A DNA stretch of 51,012 bases. Origin: UBA6065 sp036565605 (GTDB lineage: Bacteria > Patescibacteriota > Minisyncoccia > Phycocordibacterales > UBA6065). The position numbers and the translations under genes are program-made. Below the pieces are notes generated by a model. That model was not told where the DNA came from and did no database searches. It saw only the letters and a list, made by a program, of their open reading frames with translations. Each line of letters begins with the position of its first letter. Position 1 is the stretch's first letter. The stretch covers positions 1 through 51,012 of the forward strand of contig DATCXV010000026.1 in assembly GCA_036565605.1 (NCBI GenBank), in the 5' to 3' direction. This document shows, piece by piece, positions 8,124-16,881 of the stretch.

Positions 8124-8402
8124 ATGAGACGCATTGGGAACGTTCAGGCCCTGATCATTATCATCATCGCCATGTTCTTTGATGCTCTTTCTTTGATTCC
8201 GGGCATAAGCGAGTACGTTGCTATCGCGGGTCAGGGTATTTTGGGCGTCGCGTTGTATCTCTGTGGCGTAAATGTCTTTAAAAGCAAACCAGCAGCGCTG
8301 TATATTATTTCAACCATTATCGAAGCCATTCCCGGCATAAGTGTCATCCCCATGTTTACGATCGAGGCTGTGGCTCTGATCGTCATGTCGCGGCGCCGAT
8401 AA
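8124..8402 (+). CDS. Small hydrophobic membrane protein, 92 aa
   Basis: 92 aa, almost wholly hydrophobic: about three membrane segments (residues ~9-28, 33-50, 57-88) separated by glycine/proline turns (SLIPGISEY, EAIPGISVIP) and ending in a positive RRR tail, so C-terminus likely cytoplasmic. The repeated IPGIS motif (around residues 25 and 69) suggests an internal duplication of a two-helix unit. It starts 4 nt after the aminotransferase stop, implying one transcript. Family not recognised. Confidence 0.65.
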   Translation: MRRIGNVQALIIIIIAMFFDALSLIPGISEYVAIAGQGILGVALYLCGVNVFKSKPAALYIISTIIEAIPGISVIPMFTIEAVALIVMSRRR

Positions 8403-8404
8403 TA

Positions 8405-8433
8405 TTGCGCTTTTGTAGGGCTCGTGCTAATAT
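8405..8433 (+). promoter_or_regulatory. rpmG promoter
   Basis: TTGCGC (8405-8410), 17-nt spacer, TAATAT (8428-8433). Start near 8440, ~26 nt before the rpmG ATG. Confidence 0.55.
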
Positions 8434-8465
8434 TGCCGCACAACGAACAGTCTATATACATAGCC

Positions 8466-8621
8466 ATGTCCCAGGATCAACTCATCATTTTGCGCAATAA
8501 AGAGACCGGCGAGGTCTATTACACGCGCAAGAACAAGCGCAAGGTAGAGCGCAAGATCGAGCTCAAGAAATACTCGAAGAAGCTCCGCAAGCGCGTTACG
8601 TTCAAGGAATCGAAGAAATAA
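8466..8621 (+). CDS. rpmG: Ribosomal protein bL33, zinc-free form
   Basis: 51 aa, starting at ATG 8466. The family pattern is clear: an N-terminal strand, ETGEVYYTRKNKRK (in place of C-x-x-C-x-N-Y-x-T-x-K-N-x-R), then IELKKYSKKLRKRVTFKESKK. The cysteines of zinc-binding bL33 are absent, i.e. a C-minus form. Large-subunit protein near the exit-site tRNA. Own promoter and terminator make it monocistronic. The in-frame region upstream of 8466 contains the promoter and is not coding. Confidence 0.88.
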   Translation: MSQDQLIILRNKETGEVYYTRKNKRKVERKIELKKYSKKLRKRVTFKESKK

Positions 8622-8622
8622 G

Positions 8623-8651
8623 AAAAATCCCGCCACGTGGCGGGATTTTTC
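8623..8651 (+). terminator. rpmG terminator
   Basis: Stem ATCCCGCC/GGCGGGAT with loop ACGT and a T5 run, directly after the rpmG stop. A-run on the left also allows leftward function. The core contains CACGTG by stem symmetry only. Confidence 0.85.
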
Positions 8652-8774
8652 TTTGAAGCAATGTTCATGTGCGGGCATCGTGGGTTAAGTACTAGGGTGG
8701 TGAGGCACTGTAAGGGTATTTTAGCGGATTTTGAGGAATTGAAATGAGGTGTGTGGATCAGGCGTCTGTTTCCA

Positions 8775-9497
8775 CTATTTGACAACTGAATCAATGATTT
8801 GATGGATTGTGCTATCTAATTGAGCTTTTGTAATCAGATATGCATCTGCTGAATTATATTTTGTATTGAACAAGAAAATATACTCCACAGTATTATTTTC
8901 TGGGAAGAACATGTATGCTCCGCCGATGGAGTTTTTGCCTTTCAAACCAGTATAGGACAAATCTTTTCTTAAATACGTGTAGTATTCGTGATTTTTGTAA
9001 GTTGATTTTTCAAGATTAATCGCCTCGTTTGTATTCGATGACGCTACAGAAGCATACTTCTTCAACGTATCTTCAATTATTGAAGTCTTGTATTTTGAGA
9101 AATCTTCAGGTGAAGTTTGCTCTACCCATACTTTAAAAATAGGCATCTCATCATAACCTTCAAGACCGTAAAAGGATCTGAGGGCTTTTATGGTAGTGAC
9201 AACCGAGCTTGAAGCATCCAGTCCAATTTTTATATGAGCATTTTCTCTGTACTCGATGAAAGCCTGATCAATCGATACCGGACCCTTTCCATCAAATACC
9301 CCTTTTTCATCAGGACTTACAAGATACAAGTTATTGTTGAGAGTAATCGGGAGAAAAGCACTTAGACCACTCTTTGAAAGAGATTGGCGATTCCACCCTT
9401 CAGGATCGGGATAGTATCCACGAGATGAGTTGAGTGCAAATATGGTGATAATTCCTACAATAATAATCCCTATAACCCAGGATATTACTTTTTTCAT
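8775..9497 (-). CDS. Membrane-anchored extracytoplasmic hypothetical protein
   Basis: 240 aa. One N-terminal membrane segment (about residues 4-23, MKKVISWVIGIIIVGIITIF) and then a soluble domain predicted outside the cell, with alternating strand/helix character and no cysteines. No family recognised. A -10-like TAAAAT lies 9 nt before the ATG at 9497, consistent with a (near-)leaderless mRNA. AT-rich compared with neighbours. Between the rpmG terminator and its stop (8652-8774) I see nothing. Confidence 0.65.
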   Translation of the reverse strand: MKKVISWVIGIIIVGIITIFALNSSRGYYPDPEGWNRQSLSKSGLSAFLPITLNNNLYLVSPDEKGVFDGKGPVSIDQAFIEYRENAHIKIGLDASSSVVTTIKALRSFYGLEGYDEMPIFKVWVEQTSPEDFSKYKTSIIEDTLKKYASVASSNTNEAINLEKSTYKNHEYYTYLRKDLSYTGLKGKNSIGGAYMFFPENNTVEYIFLFNTKYNSADAYLITKAQLDSTIHQIIDSVVK

Positions 9498-9598
9498 AGT
9501 GCAATAATTTTAGCTTACATTTAGTTATTTTTGTAGCAAAAGTTCGCGGGCCGCCATTTGATCCTAACCACTCGGGTCATGCCGATACTAAGTTTTCC

Positions 9599-9672
9599 TG
9601 GCGGGTGATGAGGGAATCGAACCCCCGACAACGGTTTTGGAGACCGTAGTTATGCCACTTAACTAATCACCC
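9599..9672 (-). tRNA. tRNA-Trp (anticodon CCA)
   Basis: Acceptor GGGTGAT/ATCACCC, anticodon stem ACGGT/ACCGT with loop CTCCAAA (anticodon CCA), T-loop TTCGATT, discriminator G (9602), and an encoded CCA tail (9599-9601). Reads UGG only, in line with UGA being used as stop here. Confidence 0.95.
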
Positions 9673-9829
9673 AACGCACGATTTATAGCATATTTGGGCT
9701 TAAATTGGTATTCGCTGTTATCGCAGTTTGATATTTCTTTACATACATGGTATTTATGTGGCCGGGCACTGCAACTGTTGCGGTCGCTCAAATAAATCTT
9801 ACTCTCACAGCGCATCGAAAGATGTTGCG

Positions 9830-10540
9830 ATGGGATGGAAAGGAAATATGGGAAGCGTGGAAAGTGTCAGTCCCAAGCGTATCGACTGGAAACAGATCGA
9901 TTACTTTGTCTCGATCGTCGTAAAGCTTTCTTCGAGCATCACTGAGACATGTAGGAAGGCAAAAATTGGTCCGGAATGCCTTGAATGGTTTGCGGGTGAA
10001 GGCAGAAAGGACTTCGAAGAGTTTCTTGCGCGGTTCGTGTGGTGGTATGCACTCAGAAACAAGGATCTGGGACGCAGCTGGTCCAAGATCTGCAAGGTTT
10101 CCGATTCGAATCTGCGCATGGCGCTTTCGACGGTGGATCTTACGACGCATCTTGGTAAACGACTTATCGCTGCTTTTCCTGAATGTTTTTGTAGCGCTGG
10201 TGCCGAAGAAACGGGTCCGGTTCCGCTTTCGGTGCTGCAGCAACATGCTCGATATCACAATAAGATCCATCGCTTAGGACACCACAATCCAGAGGAAAAG
10301 TTGGTGTTCACACAGTCGGTTAAACATCACGGGATTCCATTTTTCTGGGCATGCTGGAGCCCGAATTATCCGGATTACAATCCCGATTGGGTTCTGCTCA
10401 CCAAACATCATCAGGCGAAGTTTGGAGATATCCTCGATGTCGCTGGTGCAAAGTACTTCGTCGTGCAATGCGAGCTGGGCAAGCATGGTGAAAAAGAATG
10501 CTGTCTTGTACCCTTGGGGTGTATTGATCCGGAAAAGTAG
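9830..10540 (+). CDS. Hypothetical protein, ~236 aa
   Basis: Frame open from 9728 (TTG) to 10540; I favour ATG 9830 (MGWKGNMGS) or ATG 9848 (MGSVESVS), which has a purine-rich GGAAAGGA upstream. The earliest codons, rich in Cys/His/Ser, look non-coding. The protein is soluble, Trp- and His-rich, with KRIDWKQIDYFVSIV, an FVWWYALRNKDLG helix and near the C-terminus FFWACWSPNYPDYNPDWVLL then VVQCELGKHGEKECCLVPL. No known family recognised. It stands alone between tRNA-Trp and rarA with its own terminator. Confidence 0.6.
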   Translation: MGWKGNMGSVESVSPKRIDWKQIDYFVSIVVKLSSSITETCRKAKIGPECLEWFAGEGRKDFEEFLARFVWWYALRNKDLGRSWSKICKVSDSNLRMALSTVDLTTHLGKRLIAAFPECFCSAGAEETGPVPLSVLQQHARYHNKIHRLGHHNPEEKLVFTQSVKHHGIPFFWACWSPNYPDYNPDWVLLTKHHQAKFGDILDVAGAKYFVVQCELGKHGEKECCLVPLGCIDPEK

Positions 10541-10547
10541 CACATTC

Positions 10548-10575
10548 AAGCGATCCGTTCGTGGGTCGCTTTTTT
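10548..10575 (+). terminator. Terminator after the 10540 gene
   Basis: Stem AAGCGATCC/GGGTCGCTT (one G-T pair), 6-nt loop, then T-run to 10575. It lies only 15 nt before the rarA -10 box. Confidence 0.8.
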
Positions 10576-10589
10576 CATGTGGGAAAACG

Positions 10590-10595
10590 TATACT
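10590..10595 (+). promoter_or_regulatory. rarA -10 box, leaderless start
   Basis: TATACT ends 6 nt before the rarA ATG (10602), so the predicted transcription start is at or within a base of the start codon. No clear -35, which would fall in the preceding terminator. Confidence 0.55.
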
Positions 10596-10601
10596 AAGCG
10601 T

Positions 10602-11759
10602 ATGGACAACGAACCGCTTGCCAACCGTATCCGTCCGCAAACCCTCGACGAATTCGTGGGTCAGGAAGAGTTGGTCGGTCCTGGAAAGTCTTTGCGTAAG
10701 GCGATCGAAGACAAGCATTTATTTTCGTTTATTTTGTGGGGACCGCCAGGTGTTGGCAAGACGACTTTGGCCCGTATCTATGCACATGCTTTGGATGCGC
10801 GCTTTTATGAACTTTCCGCTGTGTCGGCCGGCAAAGAAGATATTCGAACAATTGTTGATGACAATTCGCTTTTGGATCAGCGGCCGAAAGTGTTGTTTCT
10901 GGATGAAATCCATCGCTTCAACAAAGCACAACAGGATTTTCTTTTGCCGTTTGTCGAATCGGGAAAGCTTACCTTGATTGGTGCCACGACCGAAAACCCA
11001 AGCTTCGAAGTTAATTCTGCATTACTGTCGCGTGCCCGGGTGTTCGTGCTCAAGTCACTTTCTGAAGACGAGATCAGAAAGATCTTGAAGCGTACCAAGA
11101 TGAAGATTCCAAAGGATGCCTTGGATTGGCTTTCTAATCTGGCGAACGGAGATGCGCGCATTGCCTTGACCGCCTTGGAAAATGCAAAGCGCCTTTATGA
11201 GACAGTGACAATTGAGAATTTGAAATCCGCTTTTGAGCAGGTCTTTATTCGTTTCGATAAGAAAGGTGACGAGCACTACGACACTATATCTGCCTTCATA
11301 AAATCGATGCGCGCCGGTGATGCGGATGCGGCGTTGTATTATCTTGCACGCATGATAGAAGGCGGGGAAGATCCGAAATTTATAGCCCGACGAATGGTTA
11401 TTTTCGCTTCAGAAGATATCGGCCTGGCTCAGCCGACAGCTTTGGTTGTCGCAAATGAAGTTTTTCGTGCGGTAGAAACGATCGGATTGCCGGAAGCGGC
11501 TATCAATCTGGCACATGGCGCATCATATCTGGCTCTTGCTGCAAAAGACCGTTCGTCATATGACGCATATTTCGAAGCGCTTGATGATGTGCGCCGCTTT
11601 GGTAACCTGCCGGTCCCGCTCAAGATCCGCAATGCCCCCACCAAATTAATGAAAGAATTGGGGTACCACAAGGGCTATAAGAAATATGATACAGATAGTC
11701 TTTTGCCTGACAAAATAAAAGGAAAAAAGTATTTAAAGCGCAAAGGTAAAAAAGATTGA
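10602..11759 (+). CDS. rarA: Replication-associated recombination protein A (RarA/MgsA) AAA+ ATPase
   Basis: 385 aa. N-terminal PLANRIRPQTLDEFVGQEEL, Walker A GPPGVGKTT, Walker B FLDEIHRFNKAQQDFLLP, sensor 1 GATTENPSFEVN and arginine-finger region ALLSRARVFVL are exactly the RarA/WRNIP1 pattern; the C-terminal part has FIKSMRAGDADAALYYLARMIEGGEDPKFIARRM, the tetramerisation/clamp-loader-like domain. RarA acts at stalled replication forks with SSB. ATG 10602 chosen by homology start (MDNEPLANRIRP) and the promoter; the in-frame extension upstream covers the previous gene's terminator. Slightly shorter than typical (~420-440 aa). Confidence 0.93.
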   Translation: MDNEPLANRIRPQTLDEFVGQEELVGPGKSLRKAIEDKHLFSFILWGPPGVGKTTLARIYAHALDARFYELSAVSAGKEDIRTIVDDNSLLDQRPKVLFLDEIHRFNKAQQDFLLPFVESGKLTLIGATTENPSFEVNSALLSRARVFVLKSLSEDEIRKILKRTKMKIPKDALDWLSNLANGDARIALTALENAKRLYETVTIENLKSAFEQVFIRFDKKGDEHYDTISAFIKSMRAGDADAALYYLARMIEGGEDPKFIARRMVIFASEDIGLAQPTALVVANEVFRAVETIGLPEAAINLAHGASYLALAAKDRSSYDAYFEALDDVRRFGNLPVPLKIRNAPTKLMKELGYHKGYKKYDTDSLLPDKIKGKKYLKRKGKKD

Positions 11760-11774
11760 CATGGTCCTGTCTTT

Positions 11775-12320
11775 GTGGAGAATGAGGGACAGAATCTGTT
11801 AATTCACATGAAAGAAACCAGGATCAAACCTGATGCCTACACACGTTTGGGCTTCCAAAAGTTTTCTGAAGAAATCCATATTTCTTCAGGTTCAATACAA
11901 GCCTCGGATATAAATGTGAAGCTAAGAACAGCTAAGGTGATTAACTTTGCCGAAGCTTATTTAAAGGTGAATCCTCAGCGGGTTTTTGAGATTCCGCGAG
12001 CTTCATCGGTGGCAATCATCGTGGCGGTTGCTGCTCCATTGAAATGTATCATCGACGAGCGTTTCTACAATAGAGCTTCGCTCGAAGGGTTGGGTCCGCT
12101 TGCAGAGGGTGCGGGACCGTTGCTTGCATGTCATCCGGATTTTCCAGATGGTGCGATTACGGTAGCTACTCACCTTATGAGTGAGCACGGTCATGCTGCT
12201 ACCCTCCATCATTACTTGTGGAAGATCATTAAGAACCAGGCGGTTAAGTCGCTTGCCATCTTGCCTCATATGGATGTTTTGGAGGGAAGGAAGTTGTTTG
12301 CCTTTGCCAAGCTCACATGA
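11775..12320 (+). CDS. Hypothetical protein, ~170-181 aa
   Basis: Starts at GTG 11775 or ATG 11808 (MKETRIKPDAYTRLGF); the latter removes an unremarkable N-terminus. It starts 15-50 nt after rarA, probably the same transcript. The protein is soluble with an Ala/Val-rich hydrophobic core (ASSVAIIVAVAAPLKCIIDERFYN) and His-rich stretch near the C-terminus (MSEHGHAATLHHYLWKIIK). No family recognised. A strong terminator at 12327-12352 follows. Confidence 0.6.
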   Translation: MENEGQNLLIHMKETRIKPDAYTRLGFQKFSEEIHISSGSIQASDINVKLRTAKVINFAEAYLKVNPQRVFEIPRASSVAIIVAVAAPLKCIIDERFYNRASLEGLGPLAEGAGPLLACHPDFPDGAITVATHLMSEHGHAATLHHYLWKIIKNQAVKSLAILPHMDVLEGRKLFAFAKLT

Positions 12321-12326
12321 CACAAG

Positions 12327-12352
12327 TCCGGACAACGTGTCCGGATTTTTTT
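12327..12352 (+). terminator. Terminator of the rarA unit
   Basis: Stem TCCGGAC/GTCCGGA (12327-12333 with 12339-12345), 5-nt loop, run of seven T. Confidence 0.88.
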
Positions 12353-12359
12353 ATGCAGT

Positions 12360-13262
12360 TTATGCAAGAAATTCTCTCACCGCACTTTCGATTTCGGTCG
12401 TTTGAGATGGGTTAAACCAGCGGATCGCTTTTTCTCGCGAAAACCAAGTCATCTGGCGCTTCGCGAATTGTACGATTTCAATTTTGAGGCGCGAAATCAT
12501 TTCGTCCTTTGTTACTTTTTTCTGCACATATTGTGCTACGTGTCGGTATTCGAGCCCGAATTCGTAGAGACGTTTCCACGACACGCCGCGATCATGCAAA
12601 TGCTTCACTTCTTTTTCCATTGCTTCGCCTTCCATGCGCTTTTCCAGACGTGTATAGATCTTTTGTTGTAGAGTTTCGCGATCCGCGGTAAGTCCAATCC
12701 AGAGCGTTTTGAATCGTTTCGTCCGTTTCGCTTTCGGAACATTGCCCAAAGCCATGGCGATCTCGATGGCACGTATGATACGAACCTTATTGTACGGATC
12801 GATTGAACGAGCGCGCTTCGAATCAAGCTTTGCAAGTTTTTTCATAAGGTCTTCGCACGATTCTTTTGCAAGCTCTTCACGAAGTTTTTTGTTTGGTTTT
12901 ACGGAAGGAAATTGGGTTCCATATATCAGCGTATCGATATAGAAACCGGTGCCTCCGCAGATGATGGGAAGCTTGCCGCGCGAAATGATGTCTTCGATGG
13001 CGACGCTTGCCTCTCGCTGAAAATCTTCGACGCTGTAGCGTGCCTTAGCGGGGTCGGCGACATCAAGCAGATGATGCCTGACGCCCTTCATTTCGGATTC
13101 GGTGATTTTGCCAGCGCCAGTGTCGAGGCCGCGATAGACCTGGCGCGAATCGGCCGAAACCACTTCGCCGTCAAAGCGCAAAGCCAAAAGGACCGCAAGG
13201 TCGCTTTTTCCGGTTGCGGTTGGTCCGCAGACCACGACGACTTTGGGCAATTCTTTTTTCAT
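12360..13262 (-). CDS. miaA: tRNA dimethylallyltransferase
   Basis: 300 aa. P-loop GPTATGKSD at residues 13-21, then SADSRQVYRGLDTGAGK, HHLLDVADP and GGTGFYIDTLIYG, which are the diagnostic MiaA motifs. MiaA transfers the dimethylallyl group to N6 of A37 in tRNAs reading UNN codons; tRNA-Leu(CAA), tRNA-Trp(CCA) and tRNA-Tyr(GTA) in this window carry A-rich position 37-38 contexts and are expected substrates. Length is normal. It is followed in its upstream direction by two tRNA genes on the same strand. No MiaB gene is in the window. Confidence 0.95.
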   Translation of the reverse strand: MKKELPKVVVVCGPTATGKSDLAVLLALRFDGEVVSADSRQVYRGLDTGAGKITESEMKGVRHHLLDVADPAKARYSVEDFQREASVAIEDIISRGKLPIICGGTGFYIDTLIYGTQFPSVKPNKKLREELAKESCEDLMKKLAKLDSKRARSIDPYNKVRIIRAIEIAMALGNVPKAKRTKRFKTLWIGLTADRETLQQKIYTRLEKRMEGEAMEKEVKHLHDRGVSWKRLYEFGLEYRHVAQYVQKKVTKDEMISRLKIEIVQFAKRQMTWFSREKAIRWFNPSQTTEIESAVREFLA

Positions 13263-13274
13263 GACCGTCCTAAC

Positions 13275-13350
13275 TGGTCGGGATGCCGGGATTCGAACCC
13301 GGAGTCACACGTACCCGAAACGTGTATGTTAGCCGTTACACCACATCCCG
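13275..13350 (-). tRNA. tRNA-Pro (anticodon CGG)
   Basis: Acceptor CGGGATG/CATCCCG, anticodon stem CACGT/ACGTG with loop TTCGGGT (anticodon CGG, plus-strand 13315-13317), T-loop TTCGAAT, discriminator A at 13278 and encoded CCA (13275-13277). Just upstream of miaA on the same strand. Confidence 0.94.
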
Positions 13351-13407
13351 ATGCTTAAGCAGGATACTTGAATCACCGTCATTTTTCAATATATCCACAG
13401 ACAATGT

Positions 13408-13493
13408 TGGTGCCGGAGGAGGGACTTGAACCCTCACGCCTTGCGGCACGCGATTTTGAGTCGCGCGTGTATAGCCAATTTCACCACTCCGGC
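13408..13493 (-). tRNA. tRNA-Leu (anticodon CAA)
   Basis: Acceptor GCCGGAG/CTCCGGC, anticodon stem GCGA/TCGC with loop CTCAAAA (anticodon CAA), long class II variable arm, T-loop TTCAAGT, discriminator A at 13411 and encoded CCA (13408-13410). Decodes TTG. Confidence 0.94.
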
Positions 13494-13545
13494 TTCTTAC
13501 AAAAAATACACCAAATTTGATATTTTCTCAATGTCTTCGCTGACA

Positions 13546-13554
13546 TGATAGAAT
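13546..13554 (+). promoter_or_regulatory. parB extended -10, leaderless start
   Basis: TGA-TAGAAT: a TGn extension followed by a -10 hexamer (13549-13554), then 7 nt to the ATG at 13562. Confidence 0.6.
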
Positions 13555-13561
13555 ATTCGCC

Positions 13562-14551
13562 ATGACATCCCAATTTTTTGGAGACTCCATTTTTTGGATC
13601 GAGACGGATAAGATTCGTCCGAATCCGTATCAGCCACGCCGCGAATTCGATGAAGCCGCTTTGCGAGATTTAGCCGAATCAATCCGCATGTACGGGCTGC
13701 TTCAACCATTAGTTGTTACACGCAGCGAAATACAGAAGGAAGACGGCTTGGTTGTCGAATACGAACTTATCTCGGGTGAGCGTCGCTTGCGCGCTTCGAA
13801 ACTACTCGGCCTTGCGCAGGTTCCAGCCATTATCCGTTCAAATGCCGAAGATGCTCGATTAAAGCTTGAGCTGGCCATTATCGAAAACCTCCAGCGTGAG
13901 GATCTTAATCCGGTCGAACGTGCCCGTTCGTTCCAACAGCTGGTGACCGAATTCGGTCTGAAGCACATTCAGGTCGCGCAGAAGATTGGTAAATCGCGCG
14001 AATACGTCTCGAACACCATCCGCATCCTTGCCTTGCCATCGGATATTATCGACGCTTTGTCGCAAGGCAAGATCTCTGAAGGCCATGCACGACCGCTTCT
14101 TATGCTCGGAGATCGTCCGCAAGAACAGTCGACCTTGTTCAAAGAGATCATGTTCAAGCGTCTTACTGTGCGTGAGACGGAAATGATTGCGCGCAAAATT
14201 GCTGTCGAAAAGACTCGTAAGAAAGAACGCATGTTCGACCCAGAGATGCTTGATATGGAGCGTCGTTTGTCCGAAACGTTCGGTACCCGTGTGTCGATCG
14301 AGCAAAAGCAGAAGGGAGGCAAGATCACTATCGACTTTTTCTCGCCTGACGATTTGAAAGCCATCATGAAGGCGATCGAAAGCCACAGTACGGCAGAAGT
14401 AAAAGCCGAAGTCGCTGCGGTTAAGGAGATGGAAAAATCTGAAGTGATCCCAACGGAACCTGTTGTTGCCGTCGACGACCGTTCGAAGGATGAAAAGAAG
14501 GAAGATGAGAGTTCGGAGGATCTCTATTCGCTCAAGAATTTCTCGCTCTAA
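13562..14551 (+). CDS. parB: ParB/Spo0J-family chromosome partitioning protein
   Basis: 329 aa. N-terminal ParB/Srx domain with IRPNPYQPRREFDEAALRDL and the CTP-binding GERRLRA box (SGERRLRASKLLG), then IIENLQREDLNPVERA and a helix-turn-helix (HIQVAQKIGKSREYVSNTIRIL) for parS binding; acidic, low-complexity tail. ParB spreads from parS sites as a CTP-dependent clamp and loads SMC; smc is in the same window at 49.8 kb. No parA neighbour, unlike the usual parAB pair, and I found no clear parS (16-mer around CACGTG) nearby. Own leaderless promoter and terminator. Confidence 0.93.
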   Translation: MTSQFFGDSIFWIETDKIRPNPYQPRREFDEAALRDLAESIRMYGLLQPLVVTRSEIQKEDGLVVEYELISGERRLRASKLLGLAQVPAIIRSNAEDARLKLELAIIENLQREDLNPVERARSFQQLVTEFGLKHIQVAQKIGKSREYVSNTIRILALPSDIIDALSQGKISEGHARPLLMLGDRPQEQSTLFKEIMFKRLTVRETEMIARKIAVEKTRKKERMFDPEMLDMERRLSETFGTRVSIEQKQKGGKITIDFFSPDDLKAIMKAIESHSTAEVKAEVAAVKEMEKSEVIPTEPVVAVDDRSKDEKKEDESSEDLYSLKNFSL

Positions 14552-14555
14552 AGAA

Positions 14556-14582
14556 AAAGGCCGCCCGGAAGGGCGGCTTTGT
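14556..14582 (+). terminator. parB terminator
   Basis: Stem GCCGCCC/GGGCGGC with GGAA loop, short T-run, right after the stop. 14583-14679 before the topA stop holds only a small hairpin (GGGCAG/CTGCCC) and no gene. Confidence 0.8.
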
Positions 14583-14679
14583 GTGTTGCTAAGCAGCTTT
14601 GCGGTTGGCAACCGAGGCGCTTGGATCGACATGGACATAGACGATCTGGCCTTTGGGCAGGATCATACTGCCCGACATA

Positions 14680-16881
14680 CTACTCGGCCTTCTTCTTTCT
14701 CGCAAATCCGCGTTTCTTTTTCGGTTCTTTGAGAATTTCTAGGGCGCGGGCAAGCTCGATGGTGTAGACATCGTCCGGAGCTTTGACCGACCTGAAATCT
14801 GCATCATGAACAATGTAAGGACCGAAGCGGCCAATATTTGCAGTAATAGTTTTGCCGGTTTCTGGATGCATGCCTAGTTGGCGAGGAAGTGACAAGAAAT
14901 GAACTGCCTGTGCCAAGGTGACTTCTTCTGGTTTCACTTCTTTAGGCACTGAAGCGCGTCTCAGTACTGGTTTTTTTACTTTCTTGCCCGTAGTCTCGCC
15001 GGTGGGCACTTCGACGTATGGTCCGTATTTGCCGGTCTTAAGGGTAATTTCCTGGTTGTATTGTGGATGAATGCCAATCACTTTGTCTTTAGGCAATTCT
15101 TTGCCGTCGATGGTCAGAGCGCCATCGCAATCGGGGTAGCGTGAGCAGGAAAGGAACTTGCCGCCACGACCAAGTTTCACTACCATCGGTGATCCGCATT
15201 TAGGACAGGTGATGGATGGGTCGGCGTCGCCAAGCGTTGTTGCCTTCTCAAGTTTTTCTTTTGCCTTCACTTCTTTGATGAAGGGTTTATAGAAATCCGA
15301 AAGAGTTTTTTCATACGCCATTTCGCCGTTCGCAATCGAGTCGAGTTTGTCTTCCATCTCGGCGGTGAAGCCGTCGCTTATGTATTGATTGAAATTGTCC
15401 TCAAGGAACGTCGAGACTACTTCACCGGTGTCGGTGGGCTTAAGCGATCGGCCTTCCTTGGTGACATACTCGCGGTCTTCAAGGGTCTTGATGATCGAGG
15501 CATAGGTTGACGGACGGCCGATGCCGCGAGCTTCCAACTCTTTAACAAGACCTGCTTCAGAATAGCGGGACGGTGGTTCGGTGAATTTCTCGGTGGCGGT
15601 GATATCAATAAGAGTTAAAGGGTCGCCTTGTGCGATTTTAGGTAGCTCGACATCTTCGCCGCGAGCTTCTGGATCTGCCTCGAGCCATCCTTTACAAAGT
15701 GTGCGCGAGCCGTTTGCCTGGAAGTCCGGGATTGGTGCTTTAGCGTCTGAGACATTGGCAAGAATCTTCGTGCGCATAATGCGCGCGTCGGCCATCTGCG
15801 AGGAAACAGCGCGGGCCCAGATAAGTTCATACAGCTTTTTCTGATCGTCGTCGTGACCCGCTTTTAGTTTAGAAGCGTCGGTGGGGCGGACAGCTTCGTG
15901 TGCTTCTTGGGCGTTCTTGGATTTGGTCGCGTAGGTGCGTGTCAGCACAGCTTCCTTGCCGTATGTTTTTTCAATTACTACTGCGATCTGAGTCACGGCT
16001 TGTTTTGAGAGGTTGGTTGAGTCCGTGCGCATGTACGTGATATAGCCAGCTTCGTAGAGCTTTTGCGCCGCGCGCATGGTGCGCGAGGGTGAAAAGCCCA
16101 AGCGGGTCGATGCGGCCTGCTGAAGTGTAGATGTTGTAAAAGGGGCGCGCGGCGCACGTTTCGCTTCGCTCTCTTCAACCGACTTCACGATCCACGAGCC
16201 TTTTTTACCAGACTCGACGATACGATCTGCTTCCTTTTGTTCTTTTGGCTCCTCTGTGCACATCAAAGGAAGCGGTACTTTTTTCGATGTCTCGGTCTGT
16301 ACGGCGATGGTGAAATATCGTTCAGGCTTGAATGCTTTTATCTCGCGCTCGCGTTCAACAAGAATGCGCAGAGCAGGCGACTGTACGCGGCCCGCTGACA
16401 ATCCGTAGCGGACTTTTTTCCAAATGATACCGGAAAGGTCATAGCCGACCAGGCGGTCGAGGACGCGGCGCGCCTCCTGGGCGCGCCGCAGGTTTTGGTC
16501 GATATCACGTGGATGCTGGAGTGCCTCCAAAATGGCATCCTTGGTGATCTCGTGGAAAACGACACGGCGAACCGGCTTTTTGCCGAAGTTCACCGCTTGC
16601 GCCACATGCCATGCTATCGCTTCGCCTTCGCGGTCGGGGTCGGTCGCGAGCAATACTTCGTCGGACTTCTTGGCAAGCGACGAGATCTCGGCCAATACTT
16701 TTTCCTTTCCGGCCGACACTTCATAGTGTGGCACAAAGCCCTCCATGTCGATTGCTTTCTTGTTCGACTTAGGCAGGTCGCGCACGTGTCCGACCGACGC
16801 AACGACGGTGTAATCAGGTCCCAAATATTTTCCGATGGTCTTTGCCTTGGCTGGAGACTCGACAATGAGGAGCTTTCCCAT
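14680..16881 (-). CDS. topA: DNA topoisomerase I (type IA)
   Basis: 733 aa. N-terminal TOPRIM MGKLLIVESPAKAKTIGKYLG and TDPDREGEAIAWH, catalytic tyrosine in YITYMRTDST, GRPSTYASIIKTLEDREYV, then a single C4 zinc finger (CPKCGSPMVVKLGRGGKFLSCSRYPDC) and two Topo C-terminal repeats (HPQYNQEITLKTGKYGPYVEV and HPETGKTITANIGRFGPYIVH) before a basic KKKRGFARKKKAE tail. It relaxes negative supercoils. I start at 16881 (MGKLLIVESP) because the family begins there. Operon dprA-hypothetical-topA; dprA-topA neighbourhood is a classic bacterial arrangement. Confidence 0.96.
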   Translation of the reverse strand: MGKLLIVESPAKAKTIGKYLGPDYTVVASVGHVRDLPKSNKKAIDMEGFVPHYEVSAGKEKVLAEISSLAKKSDEVLLATDPDREGEAIAWHVAQAVNFGKKPVRRVVFHEITKDAILEALQHPRDIDQNLRRAQEARRVLDRLVGYDLSGIIWKKVRYGLSAGRVQSPALRILVEREREIKAFKPERYFTIAVQTETSKKVPLPLMCTEEPKEQKEADRIVESGKKGSWIVKSVEESEAKRAPRAPFTTSTLQQAASTRLGFSPSRTMRAAQKLYEAGYITYMRTDSTNLSKQAVTQIAVVIEKTYGKEAVLTRTYATKSKNAQEAHEAVRPTDASKLKAGHDDDQKKLYELIWARAVSSQMADARIMRTKILANVSDAKAPIPDFQANGSRTLCKGWLEADPEARGEDVELPKIAQGDPLTLIDITATEKFTEPPSRYSEAGLVKELEARGIGRPSTYASIIKTLEDREYVTKEGRSLKPTDTGEVVSTFLEDNFNQYISDGFTAEMEDKLDSIANGEMAYEKTLSDFYKPFIKEVKAKEKLEKATTLGDADPSITCPKCGSPMVVKLGRGGKFLSCSRYPDCDGALTIDGKELPKDKVIGIHPQYNQEITLKTGKYGPYVEVPTGETTGKKVKKPVLRRASVPKEVKPEEVTLAQAVHFLSLPRQLGMHPETGKTITANIGRFGPYIVHDADFRSVKAPDDVYTIELARALEILKEPKKKRGFARKKKAE

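Noticed and set aside
8630..8642. CACGTG core as a possible parS site
   Set aside because: It is the centre of the rpmG terminator stem and lacks the flanking parS bases (TGTT/AACA).
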